Shown: positions 1 to 8,498, counted from the stretch's first letter. The stretch: DNA of 64,000 nucleotides from Bog-159 sp963843255 (GCA_963843255.1 CAWJJQ010000009.1:930001-994000); one strand, 5' to 3'. Made by a program: numbers and translations. The notes: a model not told the origin generated them from the sequence alone.

Positions 1-1217
1 ACGTTCCGGTCACCTCCATCCACCTGCCTGGTTACAAGGTCTTCACCGAAGGCCACACCGGCCAAATCCGCCGCGCCGCGCAAATGATGAGCGAAGCGGA
101 GCGGCCGTTTGTCTACGCGGGCGGCGGGATCATCGCCGCCAACGCTTCCGCCGAGCTGCGCGAATTCGTGGAAGCGCTGGATGCCCCTACCGTCACCACC
201 CTGATGGGGCTCGGCGGCCTGCCCTCCAATCACCCCAATTTCGTCAGCATGCCCGGTATGCACGGCAGCTACGCGGCCAATATGGGCATGAGCCATTGCG
301 ATGTCCTGATCGCCCTGGGCGTGCGCTTCGACGATCGCGTCACCGGACGCCTGGCCGCCTTCGCGCCCCACGCCAAAGTTATCCACGTGGATATCGACCC
401 CGCCGAAATCGGCAAAAACCGCACGCCCGACGTGCCCATCGTGGGCGACGTGAAGCGCGTCCTGGGCCGCTGGAATAAGTTGCTGCAGGAATCGGGCCCG
501 GCACACGACGAGAAACTGGCCGCCGCACGCCGCGCCTGGTGGTCCCAGATCCGCGCCTGGAAGGCCGAGCATCCCCTGGTTCCGGTCACCTCCGACACCG
601 AGATCAAGCCGCAGCACCTGATGATGGAAATCGATCGCATCTCCGGCGGCGAAGCCATCGTGGCTTCCGATGTGGGCCAGCACCAGATGTGGGCCGCGCA
701 GTTGATCCGCTTCAACGGGCCGCGCCTCTGGATAAATTCCGGCGGCCTCGGCGCCATGGGCTTCGGCCTGCCATCCGCCATCGGCGCGCAGTTCGCACAC
801 CCCGGTAAGCTGGTCTTCGCCTTGGTCGGCGACGGCGGATTCCAAATGTCCATTCCAGAGCTTTCCACCATCGTAGGATACGGCCTGCCGGTGAAGATCA
901 TTGTGATGAATAACGGCTACCTGGGCATGGTCCGGCAATGGCAGGAGCTGTTCTACAACAACCGCCTGAGCTCTGTGGAGCTGGAATGCTTCCCGGATGC
1001 CGAAAAGCTCGCCGGCGCCTACGGATTCAAGGGCCGTACCATCGACAAGCCGTGGGAACTGGCCGCGGCCCTGGAGGAGGCGGTGCAGGAGCCCGGGCCG
1101 TATCTGCTCAACGTCAAAGTATCGCCTTACGAGAATGTGTACCCCATGGTGCCCGCCGGCGGGGCCATCAACGAAATGGTGCTGGGACCGCCGCAACCCG
1201 TAGCTGTGCCGAAATAG
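1..1217 (+). CDS. ilvB: Acetolactate synthase large subunit (5' end outside window)
   Basis: Catalytic subunit of acetohydroxyacid synthase, which makes acetolactate or acetohydroxybutyrate from pyruvate with thiamine diphosphate as the first common step to valine, leucine and isoleucine. The reading frame is open from base 3, so the gene runs in from the left and at least the N-terminal TPP-binding domain is missing. Visible parts are the central FAD-type domain (FVYAGGGI, GLGGLPSNHP, VRFDDRVTGR) and the C-terminal TPP domain with GDGGFQMS followed by NNGYLGMVRQWQ, the GDG...NN cofactor signature. It ends at TAG 1215-1217, whose G is the first base of the repeat array separating it from ilvN. 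Identification is secure from motifs and from the ilvN-ilvC neighbours. Confidence 0.97.
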   Translation, partial: VPVTSIHLPGYKVFTEGHTGQIRRAAQMMSEAERPFVYAGGGIIAANASAELREFVEALDAPTVTTLMGLGGLPSNHPNFVSMPGMHGSYAANMGMSHCDVLIALGVRFDDRVTGRLAAFAPHAKVIHVDIDPAEIGKNRTPDVPIVGDVKRVLGRWNKLLQESGPAHDEKLAAARRAWWSQIRAWKAEHPLVPVTSDTEIKPQHLMMEIDRISGGEAIVASDVGQHQMWAAQLIRFNGPRLWINSGGLGAMGFGLPSAIGAQFAHPGKLVFALVGDGGFQMSIPELSTIVGYGLPVKIIVMNNGYLGMVRQWQELFYNNRLSSVELECFPDAEKLAGAYGFKGRTIDKPWELAAALEEAVQEPGPYLLNVKVSPYENVYPMVPAGGAINEMVLGPPQPVAVPK

Positions 1218-1793
1218 CGCAAAGGGCGCGTGACCGCGCCGCCAGGAAAGGATGAGAAGTCGCGAGATAGTGGCGGCGCGGCCGTCGCCCCGTTTTGCGC
1301 GGTTGAGAAAAGAGCGCAAAGGGGCGCGTGACCGCGCCGCCAGGAAAGGATGAGAAGTCGCGAGATAGTGGCGGCGCGGCCGTCGCCCCGTTTTGCGCGG
1401 TTGAGAAAAGAGCGCAAAGGGGCGCGTGACCGCGCCGCCAGGAAAGGATGAGAAGTCGCGAGATAGTGGCGGCGCGGCCGTCGCCCCGTTTTGCGCGGTT
1501 GAGAAAAGAGCGCAAAGGGGCGCGTGACCGCGCCGCCAGGAAAGGATGAGAAGTCGCGAGATAGTGGCGGCGCGGCCGTCGCCCCGTTTTGCGCGGTTGA
1601 GAAAAGAGCGCAAAGGGGCGCGTGACCGCGCCGCCAGGAAAGGATGAGAAGTCGCGAGATAGTGGCGGCGCGGCCGTCGCCCCGTTTTGCGCGGTTGAGA
1701 AAAGAGCGCAAAGGGGCGCGTGACCGCGCCGCCAGGAAAGGATGAGAAGTCGCGAGATAGTGGCGGCGCGGCCGTCGCCCCGTTTTGCGCGGT
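1217..1793. repeat. Tandem array of six 98-bp palindromic units
   Basis: Units begin at 1217, 1314, 1412, 1510, 1608 and 1706, each with GCGCAAAGGGGCG. Spacing is 97 bp once (the first copy lacks one G) and then 98 bp exactly; the last copy stops after the right arm at 1793. Copies 2 to 5 look identical. Each unit has a left arm of about 29 nt (GCGCAAA, GGGGCG, then CCGCGCCGCCA), a 26-nt loop, a right arm that is its imperfect reverse complement ending GCCCCGTTTTGCGC, and a 13-nt joint (GGTTGAGAAAAGA). Transcribed between ilvB and ilvN it would form a row of six stable hairpins. It is not CRISPR-like because there are no unique spacers. Diverged copies occur at 10300, 58830 and, in halves, at 52359 and 58791. 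Confidence 0.95.
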
Positions 1794-1811
1794 AAAAAAA
1801 AGGCTTTTCTT

Positions 1812-2360
1812 ATGCTGCAAATCATTTCCCTGTTGGTTGAAAACAAGCCGGGCGCTCTCATGCGCATCACCGGCTTACTGAGCGCGCGGGCCTACAACAT
1901 CGAAAGCCTGACGGTCGCGCGCACCCTCGATCCCGCGCTCTCCCGCATGACCATCGTGGTAGACGTGGACGCCGCCCTCCACCAGCAGGTCATCAAGCAG
2001 ATGAACAAGCTGGTGAACGTGCTGCAGGCGGCGGATCTTTCCGAATCGCCCGCCGTGCGCCGCGAAATGGTGCTGGTGCGCGTGCGCACCGTGCAGGAAT
2101 CCCGTACCGCGGTGCTCAAAGAAGCCGAGATCTTCGATGCGCGCGTGGTGGATTCCTCGGTCGAAGGTTTCGCCCTCGAAGCCACCGGCGACCCCGAGAA
2201 GCTGGACGAGTTCATCGATGTAATGCGCAGTTATGGCGAGATCGAAATCACCCGCTCCGGCGTGGTAGCGGTCTCGCTCGAAAGCAAAAAGCTAAAGCTG
2301 CAGCCGCCTGTGGAAACACGGGTACTGGCGGGCAGCGGTGTGAGCGAGCCGCGCGCGTAA
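1812..2360 (+). CDS. ilvN: Acetolactate synthase small (regulatory) subunit
   Basis: Regulatory subunit of acetohydroxyacid synthase, which binds the large subunit and confers valine feedback control. The first 75 or so residues are an ACT domain (LVENKPGALMRITGLLSARA, then YNIESL), and the rest matches the C-terminal ALS_ss_C domain (REMVLVRV, VVDSSVEGFALEATGDPEKLD, VMRSYGEIEITRSGVVA). At 182 aa it has normal length. ATG 1812 is chosen because IISLLVENKPG is the conserved N-terminus; an in-frame TTG at 1785 lies in the last repeat unit and would add residues no homologue is expected to have. The ribosome site is weak (AAGG 8 nt upstream) and only 18 nt separate the hairpin array from the start, so the array may influence translation of this gene. 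Confidence 0.95.
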   Translation: MLQIISLLVENKPGALMRITGLLSARAYNIESLTVARTLDPALSRMTIVVDVDAALHQQVIKQMNKLVNVLQAADLSESPAVRREMVLVRVRTVQESRTAVLKEAEIFDARVVDSSVEGFALEATGDPEKLDEFIDVMRSYGEIEITRSGVVAVSLESKKLKLQPPVETRVLAGSGVSEPRA

Positions 2361-2381
2361 GCGGCCGAAAGGATATCCAAT

Positions 2382-3425
2382 ATGGCAAAACGTTATTACG
2401 AAAAAGACTTCAAACCGGCCCAGCTTCAGGGCCGCACCGTGGCAATCATCGGCTATGGCAGCCAGGGTCACGCGCATGCCCTCAATCTGCGCGATTCCGG
2501 CGTGGACGTGATGGTGGGCCTGTACCCCGGCAGCAAATCGCGCGCCAAGGCCGAGGCCGCCGGGCTCAAGGTGGCCGACACCGCCGAAGCCGCCAAGACC
2601 GCCGGCGTCATCATGATCCTGGTCTCCGATCACATCCAGGGCGACCTCTATCACAAAGACATCGAGCCGCATCTCACCGCCGGCAAGACCCTCATGTTCG
2701 CCCACGGCTTCAATATCCACTTCGGCCAGATCAAGCCGCCCGCCAATGTGGACGTTTCCATGGTCGCGCCCAAGGCCCCCGGCCACCGCGTGCGCGAGTT
2801 GTTCACCGAAGGCGTGGGCGTGCCGTCGCTGGTGGCGGTACATCAGGATGCCTCGGGGCATGCGCTCGAAACCGCCCTGGCCTACGCGGGTGCGCTGGGC
2901 AGCCTGAAAGCCGGCGTCATCGAGACTACCTTCAAAGAGGAGACCGAAAGCGATCTCTTCGGCGAGCAGGCAGTCCTGTGCGGCGGCGCCTCCGAACTGA
3001 TCCGCGCCGGGTTCGAAACGCTCGTCGAGGCCGGATACGCGCCCGAAATCGCTTACTTCGAGTGCCTGCACGAACTGAAACTGATCGTCGACCTGATCCA
3101 GGAAGGCGGTTTGGGCTACATGCGCTATTCCGTCTCCGACACCGCCGAATACGGCGATTACACCCGCGGCCCGCGCATCGTGGATGCCCATGTGCGCGCC
3201 GAGATGAAGAAGATTCTGTCGGAAGTGCAGTCCGGCGAATTCGCCCGCCAGTGGATCGAGGAAAACAAAACCGGCCGCCACAAATTCCTCGCCATGCGCG
3301 AGGCCGCCCGTAACCAGCCGATCGAAAAAGTGGGCGCCGGACTGCGCGAAATGATGACCTTCCTGAAAAAGAAAAAGGAAGCCGGCGTACCCGAGGAGCA
3401 GCCGGCCTTGGCGGCCCAGTCATGA
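2382..3425 (+). CDS. ilvC: Ketol-acid reductoisomerase
   Basis: NADPH- and Mg-dependent enzyme converting acetolactate to dihydroxyisovalerate (and the C6 homologue), the second step of the branched-chain pathway. The Rossmann motif GYGSQGHAHALNL is at residues 24-36, and the knotted all-alpha domain carries the metal/substrate acidic residues in TESDLFGEQAVLCGG and EIAYFECLHELKLIVDLI. The length of 347 aa is that of the short class I enzyme. A purine-rich site (GAAAGGA) precedes ATG 2382. The stop overlaps the cimA start (ATGA at 3422), indicating translational coupling. Confidence 0.98.
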   Translation: MAKRYYEKDFKPAQLQGRTVAIIGYGSQGHAHALNLRDSGVDVMVGLYPGSKSRAKAEAAGLKVADTAEAAKTAGVIMILVSDHIQGDLYHKDIEPHLTAGKTLMFAHGFNIHFGQIKPPANVDVSMVAPKAPGHRVRELFTEGVGVPSLVAVHQDASGHALETALAYAGALGSLKAGVIETTFKEETESDLFGEQAVLCGGASELIRAGFETLVEAGYAPEIAYFECLHELKLIVDLIQEGGLGYMRYSVSDTAEYGDYTRGPRIVDAHVRAEMKKILSEVQSGEFARQWIEENKTGRHKFLAMREAARNQPIEKVGAGLREMMTFLKKKKEAGVPEEQPALAAQS

Positions 3426-5035
3426 AAATCTTCACATTCGATACCACCCTGCGCGACGGCACGCAGGGTGAATCGGTCTCCTTCTCCGTTGACGACAAGC
3501 TGCTGATCGCGCAGAAGCTCGACGAGCTGGGCATCGACTATATCGAAGGCGGCTGGCCCGGCTCCAATCCCAAGGACAAAGAGTTTTTCGAGCGCGCCCA
3601 AACCGATCTGCGCCTGAAGCACGCCAAGCTGACCGCCTTCGGCGCCACCCGCTTCGCCCGCCACACCGTGGAAGAGGATCGCAGCGTGCAATCCCTGATT
3701 ACCGCCGGCACGCCCGTCGTCTCCATCTTCGGCAAGAGCTGGGACCTGCATACCGCCCGCGCGCTGGGCATCAGCGAAGAAGAAAACCTGAAGCTGATCA
3801 CAGAAACGGTGGCCTACCTGAAGGCCCACGGCAAAGAAGTGGTCTACGATGCCGAGCACTTTTTCGACGGCTACAATGCGAACGCGGATTTCGCCCTGCG
3901 TACCCTCGAAGCCGCCCAGAAAGCCGGGGCCGGCGTGCTTTGCCTGTGCGATACCAATGGCGGCACCCTTACCGGCCGCCTGGTGGAGATCGTGGAGGAG
4001 GTGCGCAAACGCTTCGACGGCATCATCGGCATCCACACCCATAACGATTCCGACGTGGCCGTGGCCAACACGCTGGCCGCCGTAGAGGCCGGCGCCACCC
4101 ACGTGCAGGGCTGCATCAACGGGTACGGCGAACGCTGTGGCAATGCCAATCTCTGCTCCATCATCGCCAACCTGGAGCTCAAGCTGGGCCATACCGCCAT
4201 CGGCCAGGACAAGCTCATCAGCCTTTCCAACGTAGCCCGCTTTGTCGCCGAGCTGGCCAACCTGCCGCTGCCCAACAACCAGCCCTTCGTCGGCCACAGC
4301 GCTTTTGCGCACAAAGGCGGCATCCATGTGTCGGCCGTGCTGAAGGAGGCCTCCACTTACGAACACGTGGTTCCGGAAGCCGTGGGCAACCGCCAGCGCG
4401 TGCTTATCAGCGACCTTTCAGGCCGCGGCAATATCCTCTATAAGCTGAAGCAGCATGGCCTCGCCGGCCGCCTCGATGAGGACGCCCGCCGCGAGCTGCT
4501 CGAGCGCATCAAGCAGATGGAATACGAAGGTTACGAGCTGGAAGCCGCCGAAGGCACCTTCGAGCTCCTGGTGCGCGAGGCCCTCAATCCCGGCACGCAC
4601 TTCTTTGAAGTGGAGAGCTACGAGATCGCCACCCGCGCGTCCGGCACCGGCGATTCCCGTTCCACCGCCGACATCACCGTGCGCACCCAGGATGGCGTGC
4701 ACTCCGCCACCGCCACCGGCAACGGCCCCTTCCACGCCCTGCACGTCTGCCTGCGCAAGTGTCTTTCTTCGATCTATCCGCAGATGGCCGAAGTGCGCCT
4801 GACCGATTACAAAGTGCGTGTGCTCGAGCCGCGCAAAGGAACCGCCGCCAAGGTGCGCGTGCTGATCGAATGGTCCGACCATCGCAAGAGCTGGTCCACA
4901 GTCGGCGTCTCGGACAACGTCATCGTAGCCAGTTGGAACGCCCTGGTGGATGCCATCCGCCTGGAGCTGATGCGCCTGACCGAGCAGGACGATTCGATCC
5001 AGAAGGCCGTAGAGGATTACTGCTGGGGCGTTTGA
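3422..5035 (+). CDS. cimA: (R)-citramalate synthase
   Basis: Condenses acetyl-CoA with pyruvate to citramalate, the threonine-independent entry to isoleucine. The HMGL-like TIM barrel begins with FDTTLRDGTQGESVSFSVDD and contains GGWPGSNPKD, HTHNDSDVAVANTLAAVEAGA and a metal-site HVQGCINGYGERCGNANL. The C-terminal LeuA-type regulatory dimer domain follows (LEAAEGTFELLVREAL through LIEWSDHRKSWSTVGVSDN). The 537-aa length and the VEDYCWGV end are typical of the CimA/LeuA2 group rather than isopropylmalate synthase or homocitrate synthase. Placement after ilvC with a 4-bp overlap supports a role in isoleucine synthesis. The alternative name is a LeuA paralogue, judged less likely. Confidence 0.93.
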   Translation: MKIFTFDTTLRDGTQGESVSFSVDDKLLIAQKLDELGIDYIEGGWPGSNPKDKEFFERAQTDLRLKHAKLTAFGATRFARHTVEEDRSVQSLITAGTPVVSIFGKSWDLHTARALGISEEENLKLITETVAYLKAHGKEVVYDAEHFFDGYNANADFALRTLEAAQKAGAGVLCLCDTNGGTLTGRLVEIVEEVRKRFDGIIGIHTHNDSDVAVANTLAAVEAGATHVQGCINGYGERCGNANLCSIIANLELKLGHTAIGQDKLISLSNVARFVAELANLPLPNNQPFVGHSAFAHKGGIHVSAVLKEASTYEHVVPEAVGNRQRVLISDLSGRGNILYKLKQHGLAGRLDEDARRELLERIKQMEYEGYELEAAEGTFELLVREALNPGTHFFEVESYEIATRASGTGDSRSTADITVRTQDGVHSATATGNGPFHALHVCLRKCLSSIYPQMAEVRLTDYKVRVLEPRKGTAAKVRVLIEWSDHRKSWSTVGVSDNVIVASWNALVDAIRLELMRLTEQDDSIQKAVEDYCWGV

Positions 5036-5073
5036 GCCGGCCGCCTAACCGGAGCGCCGGCCTACACGGTGGG

Positions 5074-5274
5074 CTAGCTCGCCATCGGTTGTTCCAGATC
5101 CCTGCCCAGATACTCGATGATCTCCTGCTCCCGTTGCTGAATTTCGAGCAGGATGGGTTCCGCCATTCGAGTGTAGTCCTGCCGCGAATGGACTTTGCGC
5201 GCCTCAAGAAGGACTCTGTGCAGGTTGCCGATGCACTGTTGCGCAAGTAGCATTTGGTCGTCGGTTTGAATCAC
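5074..5274 (-). CDS. Small hypothetical protein
   Basis: A 66-residue charged, probably all-helical protein (contains LLAQQCIGNLHRVLLEARK and EIQQREQEIIEYLGRDLEQP). I do not recognise a family. The start is taken as GTG at 5274 because it overlaps the stop of the upstream minus-strand gene (GTGA), implying coupled translation. The two may form a small two-gene module; no promoter is evident between them. Confidence 0.5.
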   Translation of the reverse strand: MIQTDDQMLLAQQCIGNLHRVLLEARKVHSRQDYTRMAEPILLEIQQREQEIIEYLGRDLEQPMAS

Positions 5275-5531
5275 GGCAGCTCCAGTTCCACAATACCGCG
5301 TTTTCCAAAGCTCCTGGAAGTTTGATAAGTATCCAGCCAAAGATCGAGCACTTCCTTCCCGATGGAAGCTCGCGCCCAGAAGACATCCGATTCGAACAAC
5401 AACTTGGCCCGCGTGGAATCGAAGACTTTTTGCGCTGGTCCGGCAATGCGATCGACCTCGAAGTTCTCACCCATGAGCAGGAGAATGTCGAGATCTCTGG
5501 GCGCTGGTTTCGCGGTGCCGGCGAGCGCCAA
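5271..5531 (-). CDS. Hypothetical protein, possibly an N-terminally truncated nucleotidyltransferase-like protein
   Basis: About 86 codons starting from a TTG at 5531 that overlaps the stop of the MFS gene, or 67 from ATG 5474. The segment PRDLDILLLM looks like the D-x-D strand of a nucleotidyltransferase fold, and FESDVFWARASIG plus GIVELELP recalls an uncharacterised family I know only loosely (DUF6932-like). The expected N-terminal part is missing, because that stretch is occupied by the C-terminus of the MFS transporter. It may therefore be a remnant, although its downstream coupling to the 5274 gene argues that the frame is still translated. Function is unassigned. Confidence 0.4.
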   Translation of the reverse strand: MALAGTAKPAPRDLDILLLMGENFEVDRIAGPAQKVFDSTRAKLLFESDVFWARASIGKEVLDLWLDTYQTSRSFGKRGIVELELP

Positions 5532-5532
5532 C

Positions 5533-6726
5533 TCACGCCCCGCGCAAATTGCGATTCGTTGCGGCCATCCACAGCGCATATATCCCAGTGAGCGCCGCGC
5601 TGAACCCCGCCGTGAGCGGTCCCCCCATCCCCGCGATCAAAGCCCCCGCCGGAAAGTCGCCCAGCGGGCGCACTCCCATGATCAGGAGTGTGTTCAGGCT
5701 CATGACACGGCCGCGCATCTCCGGCGGCACACGCGTCTGCATCAACGTCATCGCGCTCGCGCCCGCCGCATTCTGACTCGCGCCCAGCACTACCAGGGCC
5801 GCCATCGATAGCCACATCGCCTTACTCATCGCGAACACCCCCAAAGCACAGCTCCATATGATTATGCCCGTCAGAAACACCGCCCCCTTACGCTGCGCGT
5901 CTCCGAGCGACGCAATCAGCAATCCCCCCGCGATCGTCCCTACCCCCACGCTTGCAAACAGGAGTCCCATTTGCGGCGGCGTTATGCGCAAGACCTTCAC
6001 GGCGAACACCGGCAGCATAACGGCTGGCGAAGGTCCTAGAAAAAGCATCGCGCCGTAACCGGAAAAAACGCGAGGCAGTACCGCATCGCGCCCCACCGCT
6101 CCCAGCGCTGTGCGCACCGTACTCCAAAACGGAGCCCGTATTCGCTCACTCTCCCGCGGAATCCGAATGCGCAAAATTGTCAGGATCACCGCGAGGTAAC
6201 TTATAGCGTTGATAAAGAAGTTGCCCGCATAGCCTACCCAACCCAGTGCAAGCCCGGCCAGAGCTGGCCCGAACGTAGAGGCCCCGCTGAAAACGATAGA
6301 CTGCAGCGAAATCGCGTTCATCAGTGCCTCAGGCGGCACCAGCAGCGGAATCAAAGCGCCCCGCGTGGGTTGGTCGAAACTGAGAACCGCCCCCGAACAA
6401 AACGCGATCCCCACGATCATCCACAAACGCACCAAGCCGAACAGCGTCAGGCAGCCCAGGCCCGCCGCCAGCAGCATCAACAGAGTCTGCGTTCTCAACA
6501 GCAGTTGCTGTTTGTCATATTTGTCGGCAAACGCCCCTCCCGCCAGCGCGAAGATAAAAAAAGCGAGCGCCTGGGCCAGCGATACCACGCCCAGGGCGAA
6601 AGCCGAACCGTGGGTGAGCCGCAACACGAGCAGCGCCTGAGCCACTATCTGCATCCACGTGCCTACGGCGGACACGAACAGGCCGCCCCAGAGCAGGCGG
6701 AAGTCACGGTATTGGAGGGCTTTCAT
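5533..6726 (-). CDS. MFS transporter (transmembrane secretion effector / EntS-like)
   Basis: A 397-aa inner-membrane protein of the major facilitator superfamily, with 12 predicted hydrophobic segments. The start MKALQYRDFRLLWGGLFVSAVGTWMQ is characteristic of the EntS/MFS_3 group of exporters, as are ALTRLTHGS-like loops and the cytoplasmic loop DKYDKQQLLLRTQ. ATG 6726 is chosen for this conserved N-terminus; longer upstream reading is antisense to pqqA/pqqB. It is divergent from pqqA, with only 48 bp between the two starts, so their promoters must overlap. The substrate cannot be deduced, and export of a small molecule is an inference from family only. Confidence 0.85.
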   Translation of the reverse strand: MKALQYRDFRLLWGGLFVSAVGTWMQIVAQALLVLRLTHGSAFALGVVSLAQALAFFIFALAGGAFADKYDKQQLLLRTQTLLMLLAAGLGCLTLFGLVRLWMIVGIAFCSGAVLSFDQPTRGALIPLLVPPEALMNAISLQSIVFSGASTFGPALAGLALGWVGYAGNFFINAISYLAVILTILRIRIPRESERIRAPFWSTVRTALGAVGRDAVLPRVFSGYGAMLFLGPSPAVMLPVFAVKVLRITPPQMGLLFASVGVGTIAGGLLIASLGDAQRKGAVFLTGIIIWSCALGVFAMSKAMWLSMAALVVLGASQNAAGASAMTLMQTRVPPEMRGRVMSLNTLLIMGVRPLGDFPAGALIAGMGGPLTAGFSAALTGIYALWMAATNRNLRGA

Positions 6727-6744
6727 GATACCCGCGGTTTGCGG

Positions 6745-6769
6745 TATAATCTTAGCGCATAAGGAGAGG
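6745..6769 (+). promoter_or_regulatory. pqqA promoter -10 box and strong ribosome binding site
   Basis: TATAAT at 6745-6750 is a consensus -10 box, followed after about 10 nt by AAGGAGAGG (6761-6769), a near-perfect Shine-Dalgarno site 5 nt before the pqqA ATG. A -35 element is poor (TTCATG at 6722-6727). The strong ribosome site fits the need to make PqqA peptide in excess over the enzymes. Confidence 0.7.
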
Positions 6770-6774
6770 TGTAC

Positions 6775-6852
6775 ATGAATTGGTCCAAGCCTGGGTTTGA
6801 AGAGATCTCTGCCAGTTGCGAAATCAATACCTACGCGCCAGCAGAGATTTAA
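6775..6852 (+). CDS. pqqA: PQQ precursor peptide PqqA
   Basis: A 25-residue ribosomally made substrate for pyrroloquinoline quinone: MNWSKPGFEEISASCEINTY followed by APAEI. The conserved Glu and Tyr that are cross-linked to form the cofactor are E16 and Y20 in the E-x-x-x-Y arrangement. The KP-x-F motif at residues 5-8 is also typical. It lies 6 nt upstream of pqqB under the consensus -10 box. It is too short for usual gene finding but is unmistakable in this context. Confidence 0.97.
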   Translation: MNWSKPGFEEISASCEINTYAPAEI

Positions 6853-6858
6853 CGGTAG

Positions 6859-7755
6859 ATGTGGGTCCGAGTACTGGGCGCAGCCGCGGGCGGTGGTTTT
6901 CCTCAGTGGAATTGCCATTGCACGAACTGCAGTCGGTTGCGCCTGGGCAGTCTTCGCGGCCAGGCTCGCAGCCAGGCCCAGGTAGCAGTTAGCTCCGATG
7001 GCCTCTCCTGGCATCTTCTAAACGCTTCCCCCGATCTTCGGCTGGAGATCGAAAACTCCGATTTCCTTTGGCCATCTCAAGGCGTCCGGCACTCCCCCAT
7101 TCGCTCTGTGATCCTGACCAGCGCTGAAATAGACGCCATCGTGGGCCTGCTGTCTTTGCGCGAATTTTCACCCTTTACCGTGCACTCCACCGAGGCTGTT
7201 CAGGAAATCCTGCTCCGCGAGAACAATCTCTTTGCTGTTTTGCAACGCGTACCCAACCAGGTGCAGTGGCGCGCGTTTTCTTCAGATGGCCGGTTTGAAC
7301 CCGGACCGGGTTTGTCCGTGCAGGCCATCCCGCTTCGCGGCGGATATCCGGCCTTCGTGCGTGATGGGCATCCGCCGGACCAGGCCGTGGTGGGCCTCGC
7401 CATCGAAAACGGCGGTCGGCGCGTCACGTTCCTTCCCGGTGTTGGCGAGATCACCGGGAATTTGCTTGAATGGATGGAGCAAAGCGATCTGCTGCTGTTC
7501 GATGGAACGTTCTGGTCTGATGAGGAACTGATCCGCGTTCAGCAGGGCGCCAGGACGGCACGCCAGATGAATCACCTTCCCATGTCGGGGCCCTGTGGCA
7601 GCCTCGCGACCCTGTCCGCATTGAACCGGCCTAGAAAGATTTTCATGCACATGAACAACACCAACCCGGTTCTGGACGAAGAGAGTCGCGAGTACCGCGC
7701 TGTAATCCAAGCTGGCTGGGAAATCGCATTCGACGGCATGGAGTTCCAGCTATGA
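6859..7755 (+). CDS. pqqB: PQQ biosynthesis protein PqqB
   Basis: Metallo-beta-lactamase-fold protein needed for PQQ formation, proposed in the literature to hydroxylate the tyrosine-derived part of the intermediate. The N-terminus MWVRVLGAAAGGGFPQWNCH and the zinc-type motif CHCTNC at residues 19-24 are diagnostic. SPDLRLEIE, LTSAEIDAIVGLLSLRE and LLFDGTFWSDEEL are further family blocks. The 298-aa length is normal. The stop overlaps the pqqC start by 4 bp. Confidence 0.97.
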   Translation: MWVRVLGAAAGGGFPQWNCHCTNCSRLRLGSLRGQARSQAQVAVSSDGLSWHLLNASPDLRLEIENSDFLWPSQGVRHSPIRSVILTSAEIDAIVGLLSLREFSPFTVHSTEAVQEILLRENNLFAVLQRVPNQVQWRAFSSDGRFEPGPGLSVQAIPLRGGYPAFVRDGHPPDQAVVGLAIENGGRRVTFLPGVGEITGNLLEWMEQSDLLLFDGTFWSDEELIRVQQGARTARQMNHLPMSGPCGSLATLSALNRPRKIFMHMNNTNPVLDEESREYRAVIQAGWEIAFDGMEFQL

Positions 7756-8498
7756 TAGCGACCGCCGCGCAGCCGCTGCTCACTCCCGGGCAATTGCAGG
7801 AGCGCCTCGAAGAAACCGGCGCGCAGTTCTATCACCACAAACATCCGTTCCACCTCATGATGCATGAGGGCAAGCTGACTAAAGGCCAGCTACAGGCCTG
7901 GGCCCTGCATCGCTTCTACTACCAGAGCCGGATCCCCATCAAAGACGCGATCATACTCTCCCGCTCCGAGGACGCGGAATTTCGGCGTGTATGGCGCAAG
8001 CGCATTGTCGACCACGACGGCGCCGGTCCTCACGAAGGAGGCATTGAACGCTGGATCAAACTGGCCGAAGCCACCGGCCTCCATCGCGAGCGCGTTCTCT
8101 CTACCCGTGAAGTGCTGCCCGGCGTGCGCTATGCCGTGGAGGCGTATCTCAACTTCGTCGCCAGCCGCACCCTGCTTGAAGCCGTAGCGTCTTCGCTCAC
8201 CGAAATGTTCTCGCACAAGCTGATCGCGTTGCGTATGGATCGGATGCGGCAGCATTATCCCTGGCTGGAGGGAGGCTTGGCCTATTTCCAGGCCCGCCTT
8301 ACACAAGCGCCGGAAGATGCCACGTTCGCGCTGAACTACGTGACGGAACATGCCCAAACGCGCGCCCGGCAGGAACTGGTGATCGCCGCCCTGCGCGCCA
8401 AGTGCGATCTCTTGTGGGCGCAGCTCGACGCGATTTATTTCGCATACGTCGAGCCGGGTTGGCCGCCGCCCGGCGCTTTCCAGGTCGAGGCGCCATGA
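7752..8498 (+). CDS. pqqC: PQQ synthase PqqC
   Basis: Cofactor-free oxidase that catalyses the last ring closure and eight-electron oxidation to PQQ. It is an all-helical, TenA-like protein of 248 aa with the family blocks YHHKHPFHLMMHEGKLTK, WALHRFYYQSRIPIKDA, DHDGAGPHEGGIERWIKLAE and LPGVRYAVEAYLNFV. Both ends overlap neighbouring pqq genes by 4 bp, so translation is coupled. Confidence 0.97.
   Translation: MIATAAQPLLTPGQLQERLEETGAQFYHHKHPFHLMMHEGKLTKGQLQAWALHRFYYQSRIPIKDAIILSRSEDAEFRRVWRKRIVDHDGAGPHEGGIERWIKLAEATGLHRERVLSTREVLPGVRYAVEAYLNFVASRTLLEAVASSLTEMFSHKLIALRMDRMRQHYPWLEGGLAYFQARLTQAPEDATFALNYVTEHAQTRARQELVIAALRAKCDLLWAQLDAIYFAYVEPGWPPPGAFQVEAP

Noticed and set aside
1217..1793. CRISPR array
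   Set aside because: Whole 98-bp units repeat with no unique spacers, each unit is an internal palindrome, and no cas genes are present.
1127..1870. A 247-codon minus-strand open frame through the ilv repeat array
   Set aside because: It stays open only because three 98-bp units equal a multiple of three and the unit is GC-rich; the protein is the same peptide repeated and runs antisense into ilvB and ilvN.
3158..4366. 402-codon minus-strand frame opposite ilvC/cimA
   Set aside because: High-GC antisense shadow lacking any motif; both plus-strand genes are certain.
5036..5061. Terminator after cimA (GCCGGC pairing with GCCGGC)
   Set aside because: The stem is only 6 bp and has no following run of T, so it is not a supportable intrinsic terminator.
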